A stretch of DNA of 15,037 nucleotides from DATDPY01 sp964395765. Lineage in GTDB: Bacteria > Bacteroidota > Bacteroidia > Cytophagales > Cyclobacteriaceae. Positions 1 through 7,545 of this stretch are shown in pieces. A model generated the notes under the pieces. That model ran no database searches, was not told where the DNA came from, and saw nothing but the letters and a program-made list of their open reading frames with translations. Position numbers and translations under genes: made by a program. How positions within the stretch are numbered: position 1 is the stretch's first letter; each line of letters begins with the position of its first letter. The stretch lies in the NCBI GenBank assembly GCA_964395765.1, contig CAYNCU010000098.1, forward strand, positions 1 to 15,037, in the 5' to 3' direction.

Positions 1-727
1 ATTTTGAGAAATTCCAGGTAAGCGAATCCTCCCGCATATCCATTTTATTATATACCTGAGGCATGGTAATTTTCATCTGGCAGCAGCTGTGGATCATACC
101 TATTCCGGAAACGGCGCTGATCAGCCAATCGGCATTCAGCGATCGTGCGGTTAAGGGCCCGTAACTCATATATGCGTTATGCTGATCGTACCACTGGCCC
201 TGTCCGCAGGGAGTGGCGCTGGGATCATCCCACATTCCGCAGGTGATTGAATTTCCGATAAATTCCATTTTATGATTTGTTGCCCCGGGAAAATCCGCCA
301 GGTCCTTGCATTTAATTCCCGCTAATTCAATATACCCGTTTCCGGATTCCGTGTCTTTACAAATCAATAGCGTGTGGATTCCCTTTGCCAGGTTTTTAGC
401 TGCGACGATTTCATTGGTTGCGGCAGCAAGCTTAATCCGTTGTAACAAGGTATCATCTACAACAATTTCAAGATAATTTTGTATGGAATTATTGATAGCC
501 TCGCTGTTAATCAATATAGAGCAATCCTTTCCCTTAAAGGCGGTTTTTATATAAGCGCCCGATGACCAGACCCGGGGAGGTACGGGATTGGTAAAATCGA
601 ACCGGCCTATATATTGGATCCTTGCGTCGTCAGGTGGGAATACTTTTTGCCCTTTAATATTAAAAGAGAAAAAGGTAATTAAAATGACCGGACCTGACAG
701 CCAATAAAAGAACTTATGAGGATTCAT
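1..727 (-). CDS. Secreted SGNH carbohydrate esterase, CE2-like (partial, C-terminus off window)
   Basis: The frame is open from the ATG at 727 to the left edge (242 codons, no stop). The N-terminus (MNPHKFFYWLSG, then a hydrophobic stretch to about residue 26) is a signal peptide, so the protein is exported. Residues about 35-145 look like the N-terminal jelly-roll of carbohydrate esterase family 2 (IQYIGRFDF near the start, followed by a W-SGAYIKTAFKG segment). A linker leads to the SGNH block I, EFIGNSITCG, with the predicted nucleophile Ser160. CE2 enzymes remove acetyl groups from plant polysaccharides or oligosaccharides and are usually about 340-370 residues long. The missing part should carry the remaining catalytic blocks, including the His, so activity cannot be judged here. 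The gene diverges from the WD40-caspase gene across a 250-bp gap. The family call rests on the jelly-roll plus GNSIT arrangement. A more general GDSL/SGNH hydrolase is the alternative. Confidence 0.85.
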   Translation of the reverse strand, partial: MNPHKFFYWLSGPVILITFFSFNIKGQKVFPPDDARIQYIGRFDFTNPVPPRVWSSGAYIKTAFKGKDCSILINSEAINNSIQNYLEIVVDDTLLQRIKLAAATNEIVAAKNLAKGIHTLLICKDTESGNGYIELAGIKCKDLADFPGATNHKMEFIGNSITCGMWDDPSATPCGQGQWYDQHNAYMSYGPLTARSLNADWLISAVSGIGMIHSCCQMKITMPQVYNKMDMREDSLTWNFSK

Positions 728-867
728 GGGCAATTTTACTTTTATTCAATTCAGCTAAACTATAAATGAAATTCTTATTTAAAAGGATTACGGTTTTATC
801 TATCATCTTGTTAAATCATATAATAATTAGTTCAATTTGTGATTTTTAATATTTTATTTTTAAATTT

Positions 868-897
868 AATGTTACAGAAACCTGATCATGTAACATT
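868..897. promoter_or_regulatory. Inverted repeat in divergent promoter region
   Basis: A perfect 8-bp inverted repeat, AATGTTAC (868-875) and GTAACATT (890-897), is separated by 14 bases. The half-site centres are about 22 bp apart, roughly two helical turns, as expected for a dimeric regulator. It lies in the AT-rich gap between the esterase (minus) and the WD40-caspase gene (plus), 80 bp upstream of the latter's ATG. It could be an operator, or a stem in the leader RNA of the plus-strand gene. No regulator is identifiable. No clear promoter hexamers were picked out in this gap. Confidence 0.35.
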
Positions 898-977
898 TAA
901 ACCATTATGGGTTATTCGATCTTCATAAGGCAGGATTTCATTTAAAATAAATTATGCTTTGATTATTCGTTAATTTA

Positions 978-3473
978 ATGAAAACCAAAAAATTTATTTT
1001 TACTTCCCTGGCAATATTTTTATCGCTGATTCAACTAAAAGCACAAGAAACACCCGTAAAATCCTTTTCACTCAACCACGATATCATCAATTGCATAGCG
1101 ATAAGTCCCGATGGCAAACTTGTAGCAACGGGTGGCGATGATAATTATGTTGAGATAAGCAATATTGACGATGGAAATATTATTTATAGCCTTCCACTTG
1201 AATCGAAAGCAATATATCTGGAATTCAGCAAGGACGGTGATTACCTTCTTTCGGTAACGAAAAGGGAAGTATACCGGCTGACTATATCAAATAAATTAAG
1301 TAAAAAAGTAGACTATTTTTCCTCCATAAAAAACGCACATTTCAGCCCGGAGGATAATAAAATTTTTGTTAATGCAACATTATCGATGTCTGGCCAGAAA
1401 GGGCTATATAGTTTTAATATTGAAAACAAACAATATACCCGTGTTGAGAATGAAACGAATATCCGTGATTTCAAAATCTATTATCCCGGTTGGTTAATAT
1501 ATGTAATGACAGATAACCGGATTCTTAAATACGATCTTACCTCTTATAAGTTATTAAATTCTTATTCTTCATTATCTTCTTTGTCTTCGTTTGATATTTC
1601 AAGTGATAATAAGTTCATTGCAGCTACAACCAATGAAGATCATATAATAATATTTGATACAAATGACGGTACAAAAAGTATTTCTTTAGAAACAGGTTCA
1701 GAACCCCTGACGGTGAAAATTGGCCCTGATAACAGTTATTTGGGAATTGCCAAGAAGAATATGCTGAAAATAAATAAACTGGACAATATTACTACGACGG
1801 ATAATTCCAATCATACAGTAACAAAAAAGTTATTAAGTTTTCATGCCGACACAATTAATACAGGAGAAACGGATATTAATGATTTTATTTTTACACCGGA
1901 TAATAAATATGTGTTGTTGGCTACCCGAACATCTAAATTGACAATTTGGAAAAATTCTATCAAGAATTTATCAACGACTGAAGTGCCGGTTAATGAAAAA
2001 CCAACTGTATCGAAAACCGTTGCCGTAAATAATACTAAAACCGTACAAACTCCAAAAAATAATCAAAAAGAGATCACAAGTGCGGATGATCTGACCGATG
2101 ATTTCATCTATAAAAATAATAAAGCGGATATTGATAGGGAGCTGGATCTTCGGCCGGCCCTGTTTGCTCCCAAGGGTGAATTCGAAAAAACTTCCGATTA
2201 TGAAGCACGAATGAAGGAGGCAGCTAAATACCGGAGTTCCATCATTGATTTTTACAGGAAGAAATATCTGGCCCAGATAAAATTTCAAAAATACCTCGAT
2301 AGCATGAATGTGGTGCGACAGGCTGATATGATAAAACAGAAAATTAAGGATTCATATATGTTAATTGCATTATCCATTCAGAAACTTGGGATGTATAATG
2401 CGGACCAGGAATATTTCCCGGTCATCATTAACGGGAATACAGATACCTTGAAGATGCCTATTGATGATGCAAAAACCTTTAAACCGAATTATAAACAAGC
2501 AAGGGTGATTGCCCATCAGCAACTGGAAAGTGACGGCGTTACTCTCGATACGTTCAATATTTTTGTCGTTCACCCGATTTCAAATAAATATTATCCGGTT
2601 GGCAAGCAGGTTAAACCTCTTTATGTTGATGCATCGGAAATGAGTTTACCGGAAAGCAACCCGGAACCATCTTACAGGAATGTGACCGCTTCGAATGTAA
2701 ATGACAATAGTAATTCAAATTCCGGAATCTACCTGGATCAGGAATTCATTGATGGCCTTAAAAAAAGGAAAAATTATGGATTATTTATAAGCGTGGATAA
2801 TTATATCGATCCGCAAATTAATGATCTGGATGATCCCGATAATGATGCTAATAAACTTTTTGAAACACTCAACCAACATTATGGATTTGATACTCAGAAT
2901 TCAATTGTTTTAAGAGATCCTACAAGAGTTCAAATTATCAACGCTTTTGATAAATTGACCCGTGAAGTTACCTCAAACGATCAATTATTAATATTTTATG
3001 CCGGCCATGGTTACTGGGATAAAACCTTGGAGCAAGGGTTCTGGTTGCCCACAGATGCAAGAAAGGATTCCAAGGCCGAGTGGATTTCGAACAGTACAAT
3101 CCGTGATTATATCAGAGGAATTGGCTCCAAACATACCTTGTTAATTGCCGATGCATGCTTCAGCGGTGGAATTTTTAAATCAAGAGAATTATTCTCCACC
3201 CAGGCCAAGGCCGCTGCGGAATTATACAGGCTTCCAAGCCGGAAAGCCATAACCAGCGGAACCATGACGGCCGTACCTGATAAAAGTGTATTTATGCACT
3301 ATATCATTAAACGATTAAATGAAAATACCAACCCATTACTGACAGGAAGTCAATTGTTCAGCAGTATTCGTGAAGCGGTGATTAATAACAGTACCCTTGG
3401 GCAGATACCTCAATTCGGGGAAATCCAGTCGGCGGGAGATGAAGGAGGCAATTTTATTTTTGTTGTAAGATAG
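978..3473 (+). CDS. Exported WD40-repeat caspase-family (C14) protease
   Basis: This is an 831-residue protein. A signal peptide (MKTKKFIFTSLAIF..., likely cleaved after LKAQ near residue 23) indicates export. Residues about 30-335 form a WD40-like beta-propeller; repeats show SPDGKLVATGGDD, FSKDGDYLLSV, ISSDNKFIAAT and FTPDNKYVLLA. A low-complexity Thr/Asn/Lys linker follows (about 340-380), then a charged helical region (about 386-465, starting DRELDLRPALF). Next comes a small domain to about 560. Last is a caspase-like peptidase domain (about 597-830) with the catalytic His677 in YAGHG and Cys727 in DACFSG, so the Cys/His dyad is intact. The family cleaves after basic or acidic residues depending on subtype; specificity cannot be read here. 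The propeller probably binds a partner or substrate. Gene and promoter stand alone: the next gene is convergent and the previous one divergent. A well-placed Shine-Dalgarno is missing before the ATG. The fold call is very secure; the biological role is unknown. Confidence 0.9.
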   Translation: MKTKKFIFTSLAIFLSLIQLKAQETPVKSFSLNHDIINCIAISPDGKLVATGGDDNYVEISNIDDGNIIYSLPLESKAIYLEFSKDGDYLLSVTKREVYRLTISNKLSKKVDYFSSIKNAHFSPEDNKIFVNATLSMSGQKGLYSFNIENKQYTRVENETNIRDFKIYYPGWLIYVMTDNRILKYDLTSYKLLNSYSSLSSLSSFDISSDNKFIAATTNEDHIIIFDTNDGTKSISLETGSEPLTVKIGPDNSYLGIAKKNMLKINKLDNITTTDNSNHTVTKKLLSFHADTINTGETDINDFIFTPDNKYVLLATRTSKLTIWKNSIKNLSTTEVPVNEKPTVSKTVAVNNTKTVQTPKNNQKEITSADDLTDDFIYKNNKADIDRELDLRPALFAPKGEFEKTSDYEARMKEAAKYRSSIIDFYRKKYLAQIKFQKYLDSMNVVRQADMIKQKIKDSYMLIALSIQKLGMYNADQEYFPVIINGNTDTLKMPIDDAKTFKPNYKQARVIAHQQLESDGVTLDTFNIFVVHPISNKYYPVGKQVKPLYVDASEMSLPESNPEPSYRNVTASNVNDNSNSNSGIYLDQEFIDGLKKRKNYGLFISVDNYIDPQINDLDDPDNDANKLFETLNQHYGFDTQNSIVLRDPTRVQIINAFDKLTREVTSNDQLLIFYAGHGYWDKTLEQGFWLPTDARKDSKAEWISNSTIRDYIRGIGSKHTLLIADACFSGGIFKSRELFSTQAKAAAELYRLPSRKAITSGTMTAVPDKSVFMHYIIKRLNENTNPLLTGSQLFSSIREAVINNSTLGQIPQFGEIQSAGDEGGNFIFVVR

Positions 3474-3593
3474 CTTGATGAAAACTGATAGTAAAATTCT
3501 AAACATTTAAAAATCCCGTTATTATTTATAATGAATATTAAAGCTGCGAAATGACCTTTCTATAAGAATCATTACAACTTATATCTGTTGCAT

Positions 3594-3620
3594 AAAAAAT
3601 GCCGGGGAAACCGGCATTAA
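3594..3620 (-). terminator. Rho-independent terminator of the TIM-barrel gene
   Basis: A perfect 8-bp stem, AATGCCGG (3598-3605) with CCGGCATT (3611-3618) and a 5-base loop, is followed on the minus strand by six T (complement of 3594-3599). It lies 38 bp downstream of the stop of the minus-strand gene ending at 3656. On the plus strand the hairpin is followed by AAAATA rather than T, so it should mainly serve the minus strand. Confidence 0.8.
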
Positions 3621-3655
3621 AATATTAATAAATATTCCTGAACGACTCTTCGAGG

Positions 3656-4714
3656 TTACCCGTTCAAGGCTTTTTTGCAATACTGAAGGCATTTCATCAC
3701 TTCCTTCACCGCATCCGACCCCTGGTGAATGTCATATTCTAGCTCAACTGTTCCGGGAAAGGTGTATTTCTGATCGCGCATCAGTTGCAACAATGGGGTC
3801 AACGGCGTATCCCCCTGTCCCCAGGGCATATTTGCCTGTCCGTCTTCCTTGTTTTTGCGGTCCTTCAGGTGAATGCTTTTGATCCTTTCATGCTTTTCTT
3901 TCACAAATTCCAGGGGATGCTGGTTGCCAGCCGCAACAAAATGACCGAAATCCATATTGATTGCATTATAAGGAGACTGTTTCAGAGCGGTATCCCAAAG
4001 GGTGGGGGTTGACTGTAAATGTCCATGGTAAGCCATATATATTTTATGTTTGGCGGCAAATTCTCCGAGCTTTTTGGTCTGGGCGTCATCGCCCGGATGC
4101 TCGGTTGTACACTGATTGGCTCCTAATACTTTGGCAACATTAAAAGCATAATCTATTTCCGCATCCGTATTATTTTTCCCGAATGCATCCGGTTTCCAGG
4201 CATAAATTTTTACGCCTGCATCCTTGAACATTTTCCCGAGTTGCACGAACTTATCCATCGATACACTGGCCCTCCAATCCGCCACCGATTTATGGTAAGC
4301 ATCCATCTTTTTGTGCATATCATCCAGTTGTTTCTTTTCGTCGTCCGTCAGTGTTTCCTTGTTATGGGCTTTTCTCATTAATGGATAGAAGGTTCTCATA
4401 TCCACGGAGTTTACCGGCTTTCCGGCGTACTGTTCAGCCGGATCACCCATTAATTCACAGGCACTGATTCCGCTGTCGACAATATCTTTTAACATGGCCT
4501 CTGCACTTTGGTCGGGCATATCCCGGTAGGAATAGGTGATCACGCCGATCTGGACTCCCCTGATCATGGAATCCGGCATATCGGATTTCCTCAACAACGC
4601 GGGAGTTCCGAAAGCTGATTGCCTTCCCAGTGCAATTCCCGTTGCCAGCGTCAATGAACTTCCGATAAATTGCCTTCGTGATAGCTGGTTTTCGTTTCTA
4701 CCACTTTTTTTCAT
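3656..4714 (-). CDS. Tat-exported sugar phosphate isomerase/epimerase-like TIM-barrel protein
   Basis: This is a 352-residue protein. The N-terminus has a twin-arginine export signal, LSRRQFIG (Arg13-Arg14), followed by a hydrophobic stretch and an AFGTPA-like cleavage region near residue 38, so it should be exported already folded. Residues about 52-350 match the xylose isomerase-like TIM barrel (AP_endonuc_2 family). Likely metal ligands are Glu205 (CTTEHPGD), Asp255 (NMDFGH), His282 (SIHLKDR) and Glu324 or Glu326 (VELEYD); His230 (AYHGH) is also in the active-site region. A charged helical insert (about 103-150) sits between early barrel strands. In this phylum such exported proteins often act on sugars outside the cytoplasm, but the substrate is not evident. 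The gene stands alone, with its own terminator. The ATG at 4714 is chosen because it directly precedes the Tat signal; no Shine-Dalgarno is visible. Confidence 0.88.
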   Translation of the reverse strand: MKKSGRNENQLSRRQFIGSSLTLATGIALGRQSAFGTPALLRKSDMPDSMIRGVQIGVITYSYRDMPDQSAEAMLKDIVDSGISACELMGDPAEQYAGKPVNSVDMRTFYPLMRKAHNKETLTDDEKKQLDDMHKKMDAYHKSVADWRASVSMDKFVQLGKMFKDAGVKIYAWKPDAFGKNNTDAEIDYAFNVAKVLGANQCTTEHPGDDAQTKKLGEFAAKHKIYMAYHGHLQSTPTLWDTALKQSPYNAINMDFGHFVAAGNQHPLEFVKEKHERIKSIHLKDRKNKEDGQANMPWGQGDTPLTPLLQLMRDQKYTFPGTVELEYDIHQGSDAVKEVMKCLQYCKKALNG

Positions 4715-5127
4715 ATCAATATATTTTTATTAATTAAGTAAAATTGATTTCATGATAAACCTGTAAGGTAATAAATTCAGCGTAACAGCGGAATAATTTT
4801 TATAGAAATTACAGGATCAGTTTGAGACCTCTGAATTCATGACAGCGGAATTTTAAATGAATGGCATCCTGATAGGATGCATAACTTTGTTGCGAGGAGT
4901 AATAATTGCCGAACCCTCTGGGACACGTCGAAAAAAAATGAATGGTGTGAAAGTTTTAGTCCTCCTAAATATTGTTTTTCATGAAAGGCTTAAACCCTAT
5001 TCAAAAATCACATAATTAGTTTTCATACCATAAAGGACATTGCAATTGAATTCGAATCCAAGCCTAGAAGATTAGAAAACTTCGGGTTTCACTTTGAATA
5101 CTTCCTATTGATTAAAATATCATTCAT
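4715..5127. other. Intergenic stretch with decayed palindromic repeat
   Basis: A 413-bp gap between two minus-strand genes. No convincing gene is seen in six frames; the best short frame (GTG 4947 to TAA 5012) is only about 21 residues. It must contain the promoter of the TIM-barrel gene and the 3' end of the slipin transcript, but no strong terminator for the slipin gene was found. The middle part (about 4860-4960) holds short palindromes, listed separately. Confidence 0.5.
4864..4943. repeat. Possible decayed interspersed palindromic repeat
   Basis: A perfect hairpin GCATCCT-GAT-AGGATGC (4864-4880) is followed about 30 bases later by a small CCC/GGG palindrome (ACCCTCTGGGA, about 4913-4923) and an A-rich tract from about 4931. 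Successive short palindromes separated by conserved AT-rich spacers are typical of interspersed intergenic repeats in Bacteroidota genomes. This looks like one eroded copy; the family assignment is from memory of the pattern, not from a comparison. Confidence 0.3.
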
Positions 5128-6045
5128 TTATTTAACAGGTCCGATATCCTTCTCTTTGTTGCTTTGTTTTTTCGCCAGGCCCATTCCCAGCGCAGTCATT
5201 CCTGCCAGCCCACCCAATTCCATCGATTCAATTGCAGTACTTGGAACGATAACGATAGTAGAATTTGACTTCAAACCTTCATAAAGCATATTCATGGCCC
5301 GCAGGTGGAAGGCAGTAGGGTTGTCGGCATAGGTTTCGGCAGCTTCCCCGAATTTAGCGGCCACCTGTCTTTCGGAATCGCCGAGTATTACTCTCGCCTG
5401 GCGTTCCCTTTCGGCTTGTGCCTGCATGGACATCGCAGCTTCCAGGGCAGGAGGGATCAGAACATCCTTCACTTCTACGGAAATAACATTGATACCCCAT
5501 GGCTCGGTGCGTTCATCGATGATCTTTTGCAGCTCGTTACTTATCTTGTCTCTGCCTTCCAGCATCTCGGAAAGCATGGTTTTTCCGATCACATCCCTGA
5601 GAGCGGTTTGTGATGCCCAGCTTATGGCGCTTTTAAATTCGGCAACATCGAGTGAAGCTTTTTTAGGGTCGACAACCTTCCAGAATAATACGGCGTCTAC
5701 ATTGACCGGAACAGTGTCCTTGGTCAAAGTCTTTTCAGCAGTAAATGAGGTGGTGATTACGCGTGTATCAATCCAGTAGGGAACGGTATCGATAATGGGA
5801 ATAATGAAAAAAATCCCGGGGCCTTTGAGTGCCTGGAATTTGCCCAGTCGTAAGACAACGGCTTTCACCCATTGATCGGACACCTTGATGGAAGAAGATA
5901 CAATCAGGGCAATTATAAATGTAATTATGCCTGTCTCAATGGCCTGGCTGTCAGCATCGACATGAAATAAACCATAGGATATTGCTCCGCCTATGCAAAG
6001 GATGACGAAGAATATAAAACCGGGGAAGGTATTATTGCTTTTCAT
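5128..6045 (-). CDS. Slipin / SPFH-domain membrane protein (stomatin-prohibitin family)
   Basis: This is a 305-residue protein. Two hydrophobic segments (about 8-26 and 37-52) anchor it at the N-terminus. The SPFH (band 7) domain follows from about 55, starting VSDQWVKAVVLRLGKFQALKGP. It contains the usual slipin features: IDTRV, a VPVNVDAVLFWKV strand, an LRDVIGKT helix, WGINVISVEVKDVLIPPAL, and the AQAERERQARVILGD coiled coil (about 212-232). The short C-terminal tail is Gly/Leu-rich and ends in a lysine-rich stretch. Family members oligomerise into membrane cages or microdomains and often pair with an NfeD protein encoded next door. No nfeD-like gene lies on either side here, so a partner would have to be elsewhere. 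The ATG at 6045 begins the hydrophobic anchor; the gene appears to be a single-gene transcript. Confidence 0.9.
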   Translation of the reverse strand: MKSNNTFPGFIFFVILCIGGAISYGLFHVDADSQAIETGIITFIIALIVSSSIKVSDQWVKAVVLRLGKFQALKGPGIFFIIPIIDTVPYWIDTRVITTSFTAEKTLTKDTVPVNVDAVLFWKVVDPKKASLDVAEFKSAISWASQTALRDVIGKTMLSEMLEGRDKISNELQKIIDERTEPWGINVISVEVKDVLIPPALEAAMSMQAQAERERQARVILGDSERQVAAKFGEAAETYADNPTAFHLRAMNMLYEGLKSNSTIVIVPSTAIESMELGGLAGMTALGMGLAKKQSNKEKDIGPVK

Positions 6046-6537
6046 GATTGAATAGTTACATAAAAAATGTTGAAAATAATGACTTAAAAAATCCTAATTG
6101 ATTAGGAGAATTTACACAATATTATCCTATTAAACAAATACAGCCCGGGAGCAATGACTAAAGGTTTCTGTCACAACTATTTGAATTTATTACGCTCACT
6201 TTTACAGGATAAGTCCTATTTTTTCAAGGGTCTTAACAACGTTTGAAAACCGGCTAAAATCCAATGAAATGGCCGTACAAAGAGGCTTTTTGTATCAGAA
6301 TCACAAGAAATTATTAAAATATTCCATGGACAATTTGTAAAAAAAATCATATATATTATAAAATTTCATAAAATTCATTTACATTGAATTAACAAACGAC
6401 TAGAAATGAATTGATCAGCTCAAATTCAGCCGAAGTTAAAATCATGTTTTCAACCAAAATAAACCGGCAACATTTTTTGAATCGCAGATTTAAACTTATT
6501 CTAAGCACCTATTTTCCACCATTAAACCCATTAAACC
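6046..6537. other. Intergenic region upstream of cassette copy 1
   Basis: A 492-bp AT-rich gap between the divergent slipin gene (minus) and the first cassette (plus). It should hold both promoters. No coding sequence is supported; the frame at 6411-6611 overlaps the next gene's start in another frame and resembles nothing. A weak four-base-pair hairpin followed by T (about 6205-6224) is too small to call. The last 174 bp resemble the leader of the second cassette. Confidence 0.5.
6364..6537 (+). promoter_or_regulatory. Leader of cassette copy 1, shared with copy 2
   Basis: This segment aligns loosely with 8967-9148 in front of copy 2 and lies at nearly the same distance from the ATG (174 against 182 bp). 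The clearest matches are TTTCATAAAATTC with TTTCACAAAAATTC, both followed by TTTACATT. About 60 bp on, CTCAAATTCAGCCGA aligns with CTCAATTGACCGA. The conservation suggests the duplication included the promoter or a leader element. In copy 2 TTTACA is followed 19 bp later by TATAAT (9007-9012); in copy 1 that hexamer is not preserved, so exact promoter boxes are not claimed. Confidence 0.35.
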
Positions 6538-6984
6538 ATGAAACAGTACAATTCCCTTTTACTGGTTGTTATGTTCCTGGTACTTGCACAAGGAATGTTC
6601 TGGTCTTGTAATCCTTCTAAAAAGAAGGATAATTCAAAGACACAGAAAATTTTTGTAAGATATGCTGCAGACTCAGACCTTTTATATTTCAGGGATACAA
6701 GATACGGTTCTGATACCCTGGCCCATAATCATGTAAGGAAGGTGAAAGCAGGAATTACTATTATATGGCAACGGATTGGCAATGTTAAATTCGAATTCGA
6801 TTCAGTCACGCCGAAAGACTCGGCCCGTAATCCTTTCGATAAAATTATACAAACCGGCAAAAAACTGGAAGTAACCCTTAAGCCCGCTTCGGATCTGGAT
6901 ACAGGGACCTATTATTATACTATATATATAATATATAATAGCGATACACTACCATTTGATCCAATATTGCAAATTCATCATTAA
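6538..6984 (+). CDS. Small exported protein, FDPxLQIH family, cassette copy 1
   Basis: This 148-residue protein belongs to no family I recognise. Residues 1-23 form a signal sequence (MKQYNSLLLVVMFLVLAQG), ending at Cys24 in FWSC. This may be a lipoprotein site, but the lipobox is poor. A lysine-rich spacer follows, then about 110 residues rich in alternating hydrophobic positions, suggesting a small beta-sandwich. Its C-terminus (LPFDPILQIHH) matches the paralogue at 9149-9601 (PPFDPTLQIHR). Other matches are KIFVRYAADSDLLYF with NIFVEYDAAHDILNF, VTPKD with ATPKD, and LKP. The gene ends 12 bp before the GTG of the TPR-cyclase gene, so the two are surely co-transcribed. A TA-rich run (about 6910-6941) lies in the coding part for YYTIYIIYN. 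A role as periplasmic partner of the TPR sensor is inference from context. Confidence 0.8.
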   Translation: MKQYNSLLLVVMFLVLAQGMFWSCNPSKKKDNSKTQKIFVRYAADSDLLYFRDTRYGSDTLAHNHVRKVKAGITIIWQRIGNVKFEFDSVTPKDSARNPFDKIIQTGKKLEVTLKPASDLDTGTYYYTIYIIYNSDTLPFDPILQIHH

Positions 6985-6996
6985 TCGCCGGAGTCA

Positions 6997-7323
6997 GTGA
7001 ACTACCTCCGGAAAGGAATTCTGATTTTAATTTTTCTTGCTGTCAGTCATTTTTTATTTCCGCAGAATCAAAAGAAAGCTGACAGCCTTATCTTGGTTTA
7101 TAATAAAAATAGTACAACGGGAGAGGCCCGGTTAAAGTTGCTGGATGAAATTGCCGCCAATCTTACTATATATCAGGATAAAATAAAGTATTCAAATCTT
7201 CTCATAGCAGAAGCAAATAAATCCGGGAGCAATTTTTGGCTTTACCGGGGGTATATGGAATTAGGTTCAGGATACCGACTTGTCGGGGATTTGAGCCTGG
7301 CCATGGATTCTTATTTGAAGTGA
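6997..7323 (+). CDS. N-terminal fragment of TPR-cyclase copy 1
   Basis: If translation stops at the TGA, this gives a 108-residue exported fragment: signal peptide followed by about two TPR-like helical units (ADSLILVYNKNSTTGEARLK, then LLIAEANKSG and YMELGSGYRL). The protein would be soluble in the periplasm with no membrane helix and no cyclase. Whether it is stable or used is unknown. It could only matter as a free partner of the small protein encoded just before it. It is most simply the product of a broken gene. Confidence 0.4.
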   Translation: MNYLRKGILILIFLAVSHFLFPQNQKKADSLILVYNKNSTTGEARLKLLDEIAANLTIYQDKIKYSNLLIAEANKSGSNFWLYRGYMELGSGYRLVGDLSLAMDSYLK

Positions 7324-7545
7324 ATCGAAGCGGCAAAAAAAGCCAACTATCCTGTCGGAATCGGGGGTGGATATTCTTCCCTGGCGGATATTTATTCGCT
7401 GTATAACGACAGGATAAATGCTAAACGTTGTTTCAACCAGGCCATTTCAATTCTCTCAGGTACCACCGATTCTATTACGTATGGTGAGGTTATTTTAAAT
7501 GCCGGAGAGGAATATCGCAGGTCGGATGACCTGGATTCGGCATTT

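Noticed and set aside
6205..6224. AGGA-TAAG-TCCT hairpin followed by T as a terminator
   Set aside because: Four base pairs are too few, and there is no gene upstream on the plus strand for it to end.
6411..6611. 66-codon frame overlapping the start of the first small protein
   Set aside because: It is out of frame with the supported gene and carries no recognisable feature.
7321..7365. Selenocysteine insertion at the TGA of cyclase copy 1
   Set aside because: The TGA aligns with Cys, but the following bases show only a three-base-pair GGC/GCC hairpin with an A-rich loop, not a bacterial SECIS. A TPR Cys is not a redox site, and no selenoprotein genes are in view.
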